A DNA stretch of 64,000 nt from Sphingopyxis panaciterrulae (GTDB taxonomy: Bacteria > Pseudomonadota > Alphaproteobacteria > Sphingomonadales > Sphingomonadaceae), in the NCBI RefSeq assembly GCF_014199295.1, contig NZ_JACIJH010000005.1, forward strand, positions 1-64,000, in the 5' to 3' direction. The notes beneath the pieces are model-generated. The model had not been told where the DNA came from. It worked only from the letters and a program-made list of their open reading frames with translations, and did no database searches. Below are positions 1 through 7,631 of the stretch, in pieces; position 1 is the first letter of the stretch, and each line of letters opens with the position of its first letter. The position numbers and the translations under genes were made by a program.

Positions 1-78
1 GCAACCCGGTACGACAAGCTCGCCAGAAACTACGCTGGCTTCCTCAATCTCGTCGCAGCCATCAAATGTGCCGCGTGA
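1..78 (+). CDS. IS5-family transposase, C-terminal fragment (cut by window edge)
   Basis: The first 25 codons read in frame from base 1 to a TGA at 76-78 and encode a tail containing TRYDKLARNYAGFL. That TRYDKLxRN motif is typical of the C-terminus of IS5-family DDE transposases. The rest of the element lies outside the window. Only about 14 bases separate its stop from the stop codon of the opposite-strand isomerase gene, so the right end of the insertion sequence must fall within roughly bases 79-94. I could not define the terminal inverted repeat because the left end is missing. Confidence 0.8.
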   Translation, partial: ATRYDKLARNYAGFLNLVAAIKCAA

Positions 79-91
79 ATGTAAACGTCGC

Positions 92-1003
92 CTAGCGTCC
101 AAGCCCCGCGAAATAGCGTCCGGCCTGGAGGGTTGCGGGAAGCTGTTCGGCGGGCGTCAGGTTGTCGCGCTCGGCGAAAAGATGGACGATCCCGGCGCCG
201 CGCGCCGCGGCGAGCCAGCCCGGCCAGTCGAAGCCCGCGCTGAAATCGGCCGACGGCGGCAGGTCGAGCCTGGTGCGGGGCGCGAAGGGCCGGCGCCATT
301 GCTTGAGGTGCGCGGCCCGGAAGCGGCCCGGATGCTCGGCGAGCAGCGCGAAGGGATCGGCGCCGGCGAGGATGACATGGCCGACGTCGAATTCGAAGAC
401 GACGCGCTCCGGGTCGGTTCCGGCGAGCAGCATCGCATAGGGCGTCGTGCGGTCGAGCGGCGCGAACTCGATATTGTGATTGTGATAGCCGATCGTCAGC
501 CCGTGCGCCGCCGCCCTGTCGGCGACCCGGTTCAGCCGCTCGGCGTTCCAGCGCCAGTCGTCGGCGTTCAGGGTGCGGGCGAACAGCGCGCTGCCGCGCT
601 CGCTCTGAGGCAGGTCGAGCGCATCCGCGAAGCCGGGAACCGGGGCGAAGACATGGGTTAGACCAAAGCCCGCGGCTTCGTCGAGAAGCGGGGCGAGTTC
701 CTCGTCGCTCGCCAGCAGGATCGGTAGGTGCGCGCAGCGGCAGGACAGGCCCGCTTCGGCGAGCATCGCGGCAAAGGTGGTACGGTCGCCGGAGGGCCAG
801 CCCGCAAGCTCGACCGCGCCGAAGCCTGCGGCGGCGATGGCGCGCAACGTCGCCGCGGGATCGGCGGCGAGTGCGTCCTTGACCATCCAGAGCTGAATGC
901 CGAGCTGCGGATGGTCCGCTGCGACGGCACTTGCTGTCCCAGGAAGCACCGCAGCGAGCAGAGCGGTCGACAACAGCGACCGTCGCGTGCAGTGATGGTC
1001 CAT
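92..1003 (-). CDS. Secreted sugar phosphate isomerase/epimerase (xylose isomerase-like TIM barrel)
   Basis: The 303-residue product belongs to the AP-endonuclease-2/xylose-isomerase-like TIM-barrel superfamily, whose metal-dependent members isomerise or epimerise sugars. Visible family features are LGIQLWMVKDAL at the start of the barrel, GYHNHNIEF (metal-site histidine region), EFDVGHV and AAHLKQW. The N-terminus carries TRRSLLSTALLAAVLPG, a twin-arginine-type signal, so export by Tat is likely. The start at 1003 was chosen over an upstream ATG at 1024 because a GGGAGAG ribosome-binding site sits just before it. The gene ends against an IS5-family element, and its TAG stop lies in the sequence CTAG. 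The substrate cannot be told from sequence. Confidence 0.85.
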   Translation of the reverse strand: MDHHCTRRSLLSTALLAAVLPGTASAVAADHPQLGIQLWMVKDALAADPAATLRAIAAAGFGAVELAGWPSGDRTTFAAMLAEAGLSCRCAHLPILLASDEELAPLLDEAAGFGLTHVFAPVPGFADALDLPQSERGSALFARTLNADDWRWNAERLNRVADRAAAHGLTIGYHNHNIEFAPLDRTTPYAMLLAGTDPERVVFEFDVGHVILAGADPFALLAEHPGRFRAAHLKQWRRPFAPRTRLDLPPSADFSAGFDWPGWLAAARGAGIVHLFAERDNLTPAEQLPATLQAGRYFAGLGR

Positions 1004-1087
1004 TGGTTCGCTCTCCCTGCCCATGCTTGTCCGACCGCCGCCGCGGCCTTATCGTCGCCAGCATAGCGAGCGGCCGGAGGCAAGGCC

Positions 1088-1726
1088 ATGGCGACAAGAA
1101 CGGCGACACCGCTGCATCGCATCGAGGTGCATAGCGAGCTGAACGACGGCACCGCCGTCTGCCTGCGCACGATCACGCCAGAGGATGAGCCGCTGCTGCG
1201 CGCCGGGATCGCGACGTTGTCGGCCGAATCCCGTTATCTGCGCTTCTTCTCGCCGACACCGATGCCACCCGATCCGGTAGTCGCCGGACTGGTCGATGTC
1301 GACGGGCACGATCATATCGGCTGGGGCGCGCTCTGCACCGACTGCGAAGGCACGCCGGCGATCGGCGCGGTGCATGCGGTGCGCTATGCGGACGGCGGGA
1401 CGATCGGCGAATATTCCGTCGCGGTGCTCGACGCCTTCCACGGCAAGGGGCTGGCGCGGATGATGACCGCGGCGCTGCTGATTCAGTGCCTCGCCGAAGG
1501 GTTGACCGAGCTCGACGTCCACACCTTGGCGGAGAATCGCGCCGTGGCGCGGCTCGTTCATTCGCTCGGCGCGACTTGGCTGCGCGGATCGGCCGGCGTC
1601 GCCGAATATCGCATCGACGTGATGCGGGCGCTGGAGGGGCTGCGCGCCGACCGCGACGCGCGGGGCGTGCAGGACGTGTTCCGGGCATTGGAGCATCGAG
1701 CCTTAAATCCGGCCCGTTCGCCCTGA
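1088..1726 (+). CDS. GNAT-family N-acetyltransferase
   Basis: This 212-residue protein is a GCN5-related acetyltransferase that would transfer acetyl from acetyl-CoA to an unknown amine. The fold is shown by LRTITPEDEPLL near residue 30, the strand GEYSVAVLD near 115, and the pyrophosphate-binding turn FHGKGLARMM. The start ATG follows CGGAGGCAAGG. The last four codons and the stop (ARSP-stop) come from a family A palindromic repeat, since the TGA at 1724-1726 is part of the repeat core. The native C-terminus may therefore have been replaced. It is divergent from the isomerase gene. The substrate is unknown. Confidence 0.85.
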   Translation: MATRTATPLHRIEVHSELNDGTAVCLRTITPEDEPLLRAGIATLSAESRYLRFFSPTPMPPDPVVAGLVDVDGHDHIGWGALCTDCEGTPAIGAVHAVRYADGGTIGEYSVAVLDAFHGKGLARMMTAALLIQCLAEGLTELDVHTLAENRAVARLVHSLGATWLRGSAGVAEYRIDVMRALEGLRADRDARGVQDVFRALEHRALNPARSP

Positions 1727-1802
1727 GCTTGTCGAAGGGCTGTTCTTTCTTTCAGGCACTGCAAGAAAAAGGACGGTGCTTCGACAAGCTCAGCACGAAC
1801 GG
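1714..1802. repeat. Family A palindromic repeat, copy 1
   Basis: An inverted pair: the left arm CCGTTCGCCCTGAGCTTG and the right arm with CTTCGACAAGCTCAGCACG flank a short A/T-rich loop with AAGAAAAAGG. The left arm overlaps the 3' end of the GNAT gene. Related copies are at 31511, 33117, 44233, 53893 and 63602. Confidence 0.9.
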
Positions 1803-1867
1803 AAGAAAGGGTGATGCAGATTTACGGCTTGCCGCTCTAGATTCTGATGACATTGGATTGACCTCTT

Positions 1868-1952
1868 CGTCATTGCGAGCGGAGCGAAGCAATCTCCAGC
1901 TATCGGTATCGAAGAGCGATGACTGGAGATTGCTTCGCTCCTCGCAATGACG
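1868..1952. repeat. Family B palindromic repeat, copy 1
   Basis: The outer arms CGTCATTGCGAGCGGAG and CTCCTCGCAATGACG enclose inner arms AAGCAATCTCCAG and CTGGAGATTGCTT. The whole unit can fold as one hairpin. Other copies are at 10577, 25375, 42702 and 61595. Confidence 0.9.
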
Positions 1953-2027
1953 ATCCATCTCATGGCGTCATGCTCTGAGGCTTGTGGGGATTCAGGTTTC
2001 GGCGGCCCTATAACGGTAAAACCATGT

Positions 2028-2047
2028 GTCCCCGCGAAGGCGGGGAC
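2028..2047. repeat. Family C repeat, short copy
   Basis: GTCCCCGCGAAGGCGGGGAC is a near-perfect short hairpin and matches the core of the larger family C elements elsewhere in the window. It lies in the 483-base gap 1727-2209, which holds only repeats and the terminator at 2140. Confidence 0.8.
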
Positions 2048-2139
2048 CCACGGCTTTTTCAGCACCGGTCGGGATTCCTCAAGACAGATCCCCACAACCC
2101 CTGGCCGGTGAAACGGAGCGCTGATCCGGCCCGCGCACC

Positions 2140-2172
2140 AAAAGGGCGCCGGGGGAAGGCCGCCGGCGCCCT
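2140..2172 (-). terminator. Rho-independent terminator of the lipoprotein gene
   Basis: Arms AGGGCGCCGG (2143-2152) and CCGGCGCCCT (2163-2172) form a perfect 10-bp stem. On the minus strand it is followed by four Ts. It lies about 40 bases after the stop at 2210. Confidence 0.8.
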
Positions 2173-2209
2173 CTCGCTGCCTTCGATGAAGACAGGCTTG
2201 AGCCGTTGC

Positions 2210-2494
2210 TTACTGCTTGGGCGGGGTCTGGGTGTCGCCGACGCCGCTTTCCGACGGGGCGATCTCGCCATTGTCGTCCATCGCATTGGCCTTTTCTTCG
2301 CCCTGTTCCTCGACGACGTCGGCCTTTTTCTCCATAGCATCCTGCGCCGGGCCCTCGGGCATGGCGTCGGCCTGATCGTCGATGGCGTCGGCCTGCGCCT
2401 CCGCCTGATCCTCGACCTTGTCGGCCTGCGGGCTCTGGCACGCGCCGAGCGCGAGGGCCGACGCCGCGGTCAGTGAGATGATGATCTTGCGCAT
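2210..2494 (-). CDS. Small Ala/Asp/Glu-rich lipoprotein
   Basis: This 94-residue protein begins MRKIIISLTAASALALGAC. It has a clear lipobox (L16-G17-A18-C19), so it should be lipidated at Cys19 and anchored in the envelope. The mature part is acidic and low in complexity, with repeated AEAQADAIDDQADAM-like steps that suggest a helical or coiled-coil rod, and it ends in a disordered TQTPPKQ tail. The start at 2494 follows a GGAGACACTCG site; a longer upstream extension has no signal sequence. A strong terminator follows, so it is probably a single-gene unit. No function is assigned. Similar small lipoproteins are common in sphingomonads. Confidence 0.8.
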   Translation of the reverse strand: MRKIIISLTAASALALGACQSPQADKVEDQAEAQADAIDDQADAMPEGPAQDAMEKKADVVEEQGEEKANAMDDNGEIAPSESGVGDTQTPPKQ

Positions 2495-2623
2495 TCGAGT
2501 GTCTCCTTGATTACTCCCCGGCTTAACGCCGGGTGAACCAAGGGGTTGCAAGAAAATAGACAAATCACGGAAGTTGCGTCATTATTTTTGCTGATATCAC
2601 CATGGGTTTTCGGCGCCTCGGGC

Positions 2624-2653
2624 AAAAAAGAGGGCGCTCGCGGCGCCCTCTTT
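2624..2653 (-). terminator. Rho-independent terminator of the sciP transcript
   Basis: Arms AAAGAGGGCGC (2627-2637) and GCGCCCTCTTT (2643-2653) form a perfect 11-bp stem with a 5-base loop. Six Ts follow on the minus strand. It is placed just after the sciP stop codon. Confidence 0.9.
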
Positions 2654-2672
2654 CGCACAAGGTCCGCGCGGC

Positions 2673-2978
2673 TCAGAAGCGTTGCTGGCGCTCGTAGAGG
2701 TCGCGGTAGTGCTGGATGCGGGTGACGCGCAGGCCCGGCATGCCGCTGCGATCGATCGATCGCTGCCAGCTCGCGAACTCTTCGAGGCTGAGGCCGTAGC
2801 GCTCGCAGGCCTCGTCGACCGTAAGCAGGCCGCCGTTGACCGCGGCGACGACCTCGGCCTTGCGGCGGACGACCCAGCGGGTGGTGTTCGGCGGCGGGAG
2901 CGAGTCCAGTGTCAGCGGCTCTCCGAGCGGACCGATGACCTGGGCGGGGCGAATTTTCTGATTCTCGATCATGATCAT
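2673..2978 (-). CDS. sciP: SciP-like CtrA inhibitor (DUF1153)
   Basis: The 101-residue protein matches the SciP/DUF1153 family, small helix-turn-helix proteins that in Caulobacter bind the response regulator CtrA and block CtrA-driven transcription in G1. Family hallmarks seen are VIGPLGEPLTL, LPPPNTTRWVVRRKAEVVAAV (split here over residues 28-48), the helix-turn-helix DEACERYGLSLEEF, and SWQRSID. The start at 2978 overlaps the stop of the upstream gene as ATGA, indicating translational coupling; an ATG at 2972 is equally close to the GGA site. A terminator follows directly. Its presence implies that the CtrA circuit exists in this organism. Confidence 0.9.
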   Translation of the reverse strand: MIMIENQKIRPAQVIGPLGEPLTLDSLPPPNTTRWVVRRKAEVVAAVNGGLLTVDEACERYGLSLEEFASWQRSIDRSGMPGLRVTRIQHYRDLYERQQRF

Positions 2979-3358
2979 TCCATAAAGTCTTCGACGGGGG
3001 GGATCGGTTCGACCGACAGCGGCTGGTCTATATCGGAGGGGTTCAACATCGGCTGAAACCCTCTGGTAAACAGGCTGTTCATGGTTTGGGACGGGCCGTT
3101 CGCCGCTTCGGACAAGTCGAAGAAGCGTACCGGCCCCCGGTCGACGGAACGGGCCCCACCCGCATGTCCGCCCAGCATTTCGCGCAATGCCGTGAGCCGC
3201 GCCGCGTGCGATTCGTCCTGCGCCCGGGCGCGCAGCAGGCGCACCGTCGGCAGGGCGGTCTGGCGCGCGCTCGACACGGCCAGGATGATGTCGAAGCCGG
3301 GCTTCGCCATGCTGGCCGCACTGTCGGGGCGCGGAAGATCGGACGGGACAAGGTTCAT
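2975..3358 (-). CDS. Hypothetical protein translationally coupled to sciP
   Basis: This 127-residue open frame runs directly into sciP with an ATGA overlap at 2975-2978, so the two are probably co-translated. It shows no signal peptide or membrane segment. The middle (RLLRARAQDESHAARLTALREML) looks helical, and the C-terminus is rich in Pro and Asp. I do not recognise a family. The ribosome-binding site is weak. The coupling to a CtrA regulator is the only hint about its role, perhaps cell-cycle or flagellar. It could still be an untranslated leader frame. Confidence 0.55.
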   Translation of the reverse strand: MNLVPSDLPRPDSAASMAKPGFDIILAVSSARQTALPTVRLLRARAQDESHAARLTALREMLGGHAGGARSVDRGPVRFFDLSEAANGPSQTMNSLFTRGFQPMLNPSDIDQPLSVEPIPPVEDFME

Positions 3359-3501
3359 GCCGTCGGTCTAGCAAGCACCACCTAAGGTCCCGTAAATGCC
3401 CATTTCAGAGCTTGTTAGCGAAGCTTAACCCCCGTCAATATTTTGACGAAGCGGCGGAAATGCTGGCATTTCGGCATCGGAATCCCTAGAGGACCGCGAT
3501 C

Positions 3502-4638
3502 ATGACCGATGTGCTTGCCCCCGACCGACTCGGCGATTTCCAGCTTGCCGGACCGCTGAAGGACCGGCGAATCGTCGTCGCCATGTCGGGCGGGGTCGAT
3601 TCGAGCGTCGTCGCGGCGCTTGCCGCGCGCTCGGGCGCCGAGGTGATCGGGGTGACGCTGCAGCTTTACGATCATGGCGCCAAGGCGAAGCGGGTCGGCG
3701 CCTGCTGTGCCGGGCAGGATATCCGCGACGCGCGCGCGGTTGCCGACCGGCTGGGTTTCGCGCACCATGTCCACGATCATGAAAGCCGCTTTCGCGACAC
3801 GGTGATCGACCAGTTCGCCGACGAATATCTGAACGGGCGGACTCCTATCCCCTGCGTGCGTTGCAACATGGGCGTCAAGTTCACCGATCTGTTCGCGCTG
3901 GCGAAGGACCTCGGCGCCGACTGCCTAGCAACCGGCCATTATGTCCGCCGCGTGATGGGACCGGCGGGCGCCGAGTTGCATCGTGCGGTCGACCCGGCGC
4001 GCGACCAGAGCTATTTCCTGTTCGCGACGACGCAGGAGCAGCTCGATTTCCTGCGCTTCCCGCTGGGCGGGCTGGAGAAGAGCGTGGTGCGCGACATTGC
4101 TCGCGACCTGGGGCTGGGCGTTGCAGGCAAGCCCGACAGCCAGGACATCTGCTTCGTTCCCGACGGCGATTATGCCAGCCTGGTTCGCAAGCTGCGGCCC
4201 GAGGCCGAAGATCGGGGTGAGATCGTTCATGTCGACGGCACGCTGCTCGGCGCGCACCGGGGCCTGATCCATTATACGGTCGGGCAGCGGCGCGGGATCG
4301 AGATCGGCGGACAGGCCGAGCCGCTCTACGTCGTGCGGCTCGACGCCGAGGCGAAGCGCGTCGTCGTCGGGCCGCGGCGCGCGCTCGCCGTGTCGGGCGC
4401 GCGGCTCGGCGAGGCGAACTGGCTTACCGACGTCGAGGGCCGCGACCTGCTCGCCAAGGTGCGCAGCATGGCGAAACCGGTGCCGGCGCGGGTCGAAGGC
4501 GACCGGCTGCGCTTTGCCGCGCCCGAATATGGCGTCGCGCCGGGGCAGGCGGCGGTGCTCTATGACGCGGCGGACGAAAGCCGCGTCCTCGGCGGCGGCT
4601 GGATCGAAGAGACATTCGCCGCTGAGCCGACGGAATAG
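3502..4638 (+). CDS. mnmA: tRNA-specific 2-thiouridylase MnmA
   Basis: MnmA transfers sulfur to U34 of tRNA Lys, Glu and Gln, using ATP to adenylate the uridine. The 378-residue length is normal. Seen in order: the PP-loop [14 protein letters not shown] near residue 30, the first catalytic-cysteine region [13 protein letters not shown] near 115, SYFLFATT, and the second cysteine in [13 protein letters not shown] near 215. The C-terminal beta domains contain [10 protein letters not shown] and PLYVV. It is monocistronic by spacing. The intergenic region it shares with the sciP unit contains the imperfect palindrome GTTAGCGAAGCTTAAC at 3414-3429. Confidence 0.97.
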   Translation: MTDVLAPDRLGDFQLAGPLKDRRIVVAMSGGVDSSVVAALAARSGAEVIGVTLQLYDHGAKAKRVGACCAGQDIRDARAVADRLGFAHHVHDHESRFRDTVIDQFADEYLNGRTPIPCVRCNMGVKFTDLFALAKDLGADCLATGHYVRRVMGPAGAELHRAVDPARDQSYFLFATTQEQLDFLRFPLGGLEKSVVRDIARDLGLGVAGKPDSQDICFVPDGDYASLVRKLRPEAEDRGEIVHVDGTLLGAHRGLIHYTVGQRRGIEIGGQAEPLYVVRLDAEAKRVVVGPRRALAVSGARLGEANWLTDVEGRDLLAKVRSMAKPVPARVEGDRLRFAAPEYGVAPGQAAVLYDAADESRVLGGGWIEETFAAEPTE

Positions 4639-4695
4639 ATTGCACTTTTCCCCGTCCTGCCGCAGCCTTGTCGACGAAAAATGGGGAGAAGAGCC

Positions 4696-5124
4696 ATGAT
4701 CAACTGGGTGCTGCGCGGCGCCGTCCTGCTGTGGGCGGTGTTTTTCCTGATTCTGGGCGTGCAGGGCGTGCTCGACCCGGCGACCTATACCGGCCAGTTC
4801 GGCATCGCGGCCGACGGCGTCGCGGCGAATACGGTGCGTGCCGACATGTCGGCCTTTTTCCTGGTGTCGGCGGTCGCGGCCGCGATTGGCGCGCTGCTGC
4901 CGCGCTGGCGCGGTGCGCTGCTGGTGCCGGCGGCGCTTTATGGCACGGCGCTGGTCGGGCGGCTGATCGGTGCGGCGAGCGGCGACATGGTGGGTCCGGC
5001 GATCATCCAGGCCATGATCGTCGAGGCGCTGTCGCTGGCGCTGATGGCCGGAAGCTGGTGGGTCTTGTCGCGGCCGACGGTTGTTGCCGCCGGACAGGCG
5101 GGGGATGAGGCTTCACCGGTCTAG
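4696..5124 (+). CDS. Small four-helix membrane protein (DUF4345-like)
   Basis: A 142-residue inner-membrane protein with four predicted membrane helices (about residues 5-25, 50-70, 75-98 and 105-128). It resembles DUF4345-type proteins, whose function is unknown. The start at 4696 was chosen because GGGGAGAAG lies just upstream; an ATG at 4681 would be inside that site. It follows mnmA by 57 bases and could be read from the same promoter. The C-terminal tail is short and hydrophilic. Confidence 0.75.
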   Translation: MINWVLRGAVLLWAVFFLILGVQGVLDPATYTGQFGIAADGVAANTVRADMSAFFLVSAVAAAIGALLPRWRGALLVPAALYGTALVGRLIGAASGDMVGPAIIQAMIVEALSLALMAGSWWVLSRPTVVAAGQAGDEASPV

Positions 5125-5196
5125 GCGCTTGTCTTTTCGGTCGGTCCGTGCGTTAAGAGGGCGCGGTCGCGCCCCTGTTTGCGGGAAGGACCGGCC

Positions 5197-5349
5197 ATGG
5201 CCAGCGACCACGACAAGCGTAGTTCGTCCGACCGGCGGTCGGGTGACCGGCGGATCGCCGACGATCCCGACTATAAGGGCCCCGAACGCCGCAGGGGCGA
5301 ACGCCGATCGGGCAAGGATCGGCGCGCCGACGACCGGAGCGAGCCCTGA
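5197..5349 (+). CDS. 50-residue Arg/Asp-rich small protein
   Basis: A short gene of 50 codons with a strong GGAAGGA site 6 bases before its ATG. The product is extremely charged and built from repeats of a D/E-R-R-x-G/S theme (DRRSGDRR, PERRRGERRSGKDRR), so it is probably disordered. The next gene starts 18 bases later. The ribosome-binding site, intact frame and tight spacing support a real gene. The function is unknown; binding to nucleic acid or membrane is possible from the arginine content but is only a guess. Confidence 0.6.
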   Translation: MASDHDKRSSSDRRSGDRRIADDPDYKGPERRRGERRSGKDRRADDRSEP

Positions 5350-5367
5350 CGGACAGGAGATGAGTCG

Positions 5368-6063
5368 ATGACCGGAACGATGGACAGGCCGCGCCTTTCG
5401 GTCGATATCGTCTCCGACGTGATGTGCCCCTGGTGCATCATCGGCTGGTTGCGATTCCGGACGGTGATGACGCGTTTCGCGGGACGGCTGGATTTCCGGG
5501 TGCAGTGGCATCCCTTCGAACTCAACCCCGACATGCCGCCCGAGGGCGAGGATGCGGCGAGCCATGTGCAGCGCAAATATGGCATCAGCGCCGAACAGAG
5601 CCGCGCCAACAGCGGCAAGATGGCGGCGGTGGCCGCGGAACTGGGCTTCGCCTTCAACCGCGGACCCGGTTTCCGGATGCGCAACAGTTTCGACGCGCAT
5701 CGGCTGCTGAGCTGGGCGGGGGCGCTGGAAGAGGCCGAGCAGGCGAGCGCGACCGGGGTGCAGACGGACCTCAAGCTCGCGCTGTTCCGCGCGCATTTCA
5801 CCGACAATCGCGACGTGAGCGACCATAGCGTGCTCGCCGAGATCGCGGCGTCGGTCGGGCTCGACGCGGCCCGGGCGGCGGCGATCCTGGCGTCGGACGA
5901 TTATGCCGAGATGGTGCGGACCGAGGAAGCCTATTGGGCCGAGCAGAATATCACCGGCGTTCCCGCCTTCATCCTCGGCGGCCGGATGCTGGTGCCGGGG
6001 GCGCAGGACCCGGAGGTCTTCATTCGGGTGATCGAGCGCAAGGTGCTGGCCGACGCGGCCTGA
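5368..6063 (+). CDS. DsbA-family oxidoreductase (FrnE-like)
   Basis: This 231-residue protein has a thioredoxin fold with an inserted helical domain, as in FrnE/2-hydroxychromene-2-carboxylate isomerase relatives. The active site is DVMCPWCIIG near residue 18 (CPWC pair). The cis-proline region ITGVPAFILGGRMLVPGAQ is near residue 195. No signal peptide is present, so it acts in the cytoplasm, probably as a disulfide oxidoreductase. The start follows GGAGATGAGTCG. It is closely followed by a small acidic gene. Confidence 0.88.
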   Translation: MTGTMDRPRLSVDIVSDVMCPWCIIGWLRFRTVMTRFAGRLDFRVQWHPFELNPDMPPEGEDAASHVQRKYGISAEQSRANSGKMAAVAAELGFAFNRGPGFRMRNSFDAHRLLSWAGALEEAEQASATGVQTDLKLALFRAHFTDNRDVSDHSVLAEIAASVGLDAARAAAILASDDYAEMVRTEEAYWAEQNITGVPAFILGGRMLVPGAQDPEVFIRVIERKVLADAA

Positions 6064-6112
6064 GGAACGCGGTGACGCCGCTGCGCGTTGGAGAGGCAGG
6101 AAGGAGCCTGTG

Positions 6113-6442
6113 ATGGCCGACGAATCCCGCAAGCCCCCGGCGGACGATGTCCGCAATCCTGAGGCCCCCGAGGCGGTGAACCGCGAGCAGCGCGACGACG
6201 ACGCGCAGGCGCAGACCGTGGCCGAAGCGGCCCGGCACGGGCGGCGGCTGGAGGATTCGAAAAAGCCCCCGGGCCGCGACGAACGCGACGATGTGCAGGA
6301 TCTGGTCGACCATATGCGCCAGATGGAGCGGTCGGGCCGCATCGACATGGACGCCTATCGCGGCGAACGCAGCGACGACGACGAGGAGGACGAACTCGGC
6401 CCCGGCGGGGTCGACGACGAGGAACCGCGCGGCGCGCCCTGA
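6113..6442 (+). CDS. Acidic disordered small protein
   Basis: A 109-residue, strongly hydrophilic protein without membrane segments. It has an N-terminal stretch rich in Pro/Asp/Glu, a possible amphipathic helix (VQDLVDHMRQMERSGRIDMDAY) at about residues 60-81, and an acidic tail with SDDDEEDELG. An AGGAAGGAGCC site precedes the start; GTG at 6110 is an alternative. The helix with DMDAYRGE looks like a short interaction motif. Its function is not known. Confidence 0.7.
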   Translation: MADESRKPPADDVRNPEAPEAVNREQRDDDAQAQTVAEAARHGRRLEDSKKPPGRDERDDVQDLVDHMRQMERSGRIDMDAYRGERSDDDEEDELGPGGVDDEEPRGAP

Positions 6443-6552
6443 GAGGCAAGCGCCGAAACGGCGCCGCGCCGGACGCGGTTGGTACCGGCCCGCTTCCATA
6501 GCGGATCGGCCCTTTTGCTTTTTGGCAAGCAGATGGTGGCAGGGTCGGTGGC

Positions 6553-7104
6553 ATGCCGGTTCATCCCTTCCCACCCGTCCGGTCCCGGCGGGTTTCGCCG
6601 CGCCAACGCCGGCGTGTGGTTCGACGCAGCTTCGCCCGATCGCTGATTCTGGTCGCGGCGGGCGGTTTCGTGGGGACGCTGGCGGTGCTGCAAATGGCGG
6701 GGGCGCCGCCCGCGGCCTTCGCCGACCTGCCCGCCCGCACCGCCGCCGTCGATCCGCTTTCGGCGCATTTCGGGCTCTGTTCGACCGGCGGCGGGCGCGA
6801 TTGCGTCGTCGATGGCGACACCTTCTGGTTCGCCGGGGAGAAATATCGCATCGCCGATATCGACACGCCGGAAACGCATCCGTCGCGCTGCGCCGAGGAG
6901 GCGCGGCTGGGGGCGGCGGCGACACGGCGGCTGTGGGACTGGCTGAACGCCGGCGCCTTCCGCCTCGAGACCGTCGAGCGCGACAGCGACCGCTATGGCC
7001 GCAAACTGCGCGTCGTGACCCGCGGCGGCGAAAGTGCCGGGTCGGTGCTGGTCGCCGAAGGGCTGGCGCGGCGTTGGGAAGGCCATCGCCGGCCCTGGTG
7101 CTGA
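6553..7104 (+). CDS. Thermonuclease-like nuclease (SNase family), membrane-anchored
   Basis: The 183-residue protein has a basic N-terminus, one membrane segment (about residues 28-50) acting as signal or anchor, and a staphylococcal-nuclease domain. Catalytic landmarks are visible: DGDTFWF, then YRIADIDTPET, holding the arginine and glutamate equivalents of Arg35 and Glu43, and DSDRYGRKL, holding the Arg87 equivalent. It should cleave DNA or RNA with calcium in the periplasm or outside. The domain is on the short side, and Cys pairs (LCSTGGGRDC) may form a disulfide. Confidence 0.85.
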   Translation: MPVHPFPPVRSRRVSPRQRRRVVRRSFARSLILVAAGGFVGTLAVLQMAGAPPAAFADLPARTAAVDPLSAHFGLCSTGGGRDCVVDGDTFWFAGEKYRIADIDTPETHPSRCAEEARLGAAATRRLWDWLNAGAFRLETVERDSDRYGRKLRVVTRGGESAGSVLVAEGLARRWEGHRRPWC

Positions 7105-7204
7105 GGGCGGGACGGCGGGCGACGATTCGCCCCGCTTCGCCGCGCCGGTGGATCGAATCGCCGCCGCGGCGCGTATGATGATTTTGGCAGCGAGGAGAAG
7201 GACC

Positions 7205-7450
7205 ATGGCCGAGCATAGCGCGATCAAGGAACATATGACGGTGGTGGGCGCCGACGGCGTCCATGTCGGGACCGTCGATCATCTGGACGGCGACCGCATC
7301 AAATTGACCAAGAGCGACAGCCCGCAGGCCGAGGACGGCGAAGGCGCCAGACATCATTATCTGCCCGCCGGGCTGGTCGCCGCGGTCGAGGGCGATACGG
7401 TGCGGCTGTCGGCGACCGCCGCCAACGCGGTCGACCTGTTCGAGGAGTGA
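7205..7450 (+). CDS. DUF2171 domain protein
   Basis: An 81-residue soluble protein of the DUF2171 family (PRC-barrel-like). The N-terminal core is IKEHMTVVGADGVHVGTVDHL, followed by KLTKSDSP and HHYLPAGLV. Such proteins are small stress- or surface-associated beta barrels without known biochemistry. GAGGAGAAG precedes the start. It ends about 50 bases before a good terminator. Confidence 0.85.
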   Translation: MAEHSAIKEHMTVVGADGVHVGTVDHLDGDRIKLTKSDSPQAEDGEGARHHYLPAGLVAAVEGDTVRLSATAANAVDLFEE

Positions 7451-7502
7451 CGGGATAATCAGAGGGCCGGCGGGCGCAATCCGGCGCCCCGGCACTGAAA
7501 CT

Positions 7503-7540
7503 GGCCCGCCCCGCGCCGCACGGGGGCGGGCCATTTTCTT
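7503..7540 (+). terminator. Rho-independent terminator
   Basis: Arms GGCCCGCCCC (7503-7512) and GGGGCGGGCC (7523-7532) are followed by ATTTTCTT on the plus strand, closing the DUF2171 gene. Confidence 0.9.
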
Positions 7541-7560
7541 GTGGGGAGCAGCGCGCGCCG

Positions 7561-7599
7561 AAAAGAAAAAGGCGCCGGGGAGGGGGGACCCGGCGCCTT
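7561..7599 (-). terminator. Rho-independent terminator
   Basis: Arms AAGGCGCCGGG (7569-7579) and CCCGGCGCCTT (7589-7599) are followed on the minus strand by TTTTTCTTTT, closing the gene at 7632-8141. Confidence 0.9.
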
Positions 7600-7631
7600 C
7601 GTGCGACCGCGGTCGGGAGTGTCGATCGGCC

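Noticed and set aside
30..1109. Long minus-strand frame overlapping the isomerase
   Set aside because: Arg/Pro/Ala-rich translation typical of a shadow frame in GC-rich DNA; the isomerase in the other frame has clear family motifs and a ribosome-binding site.
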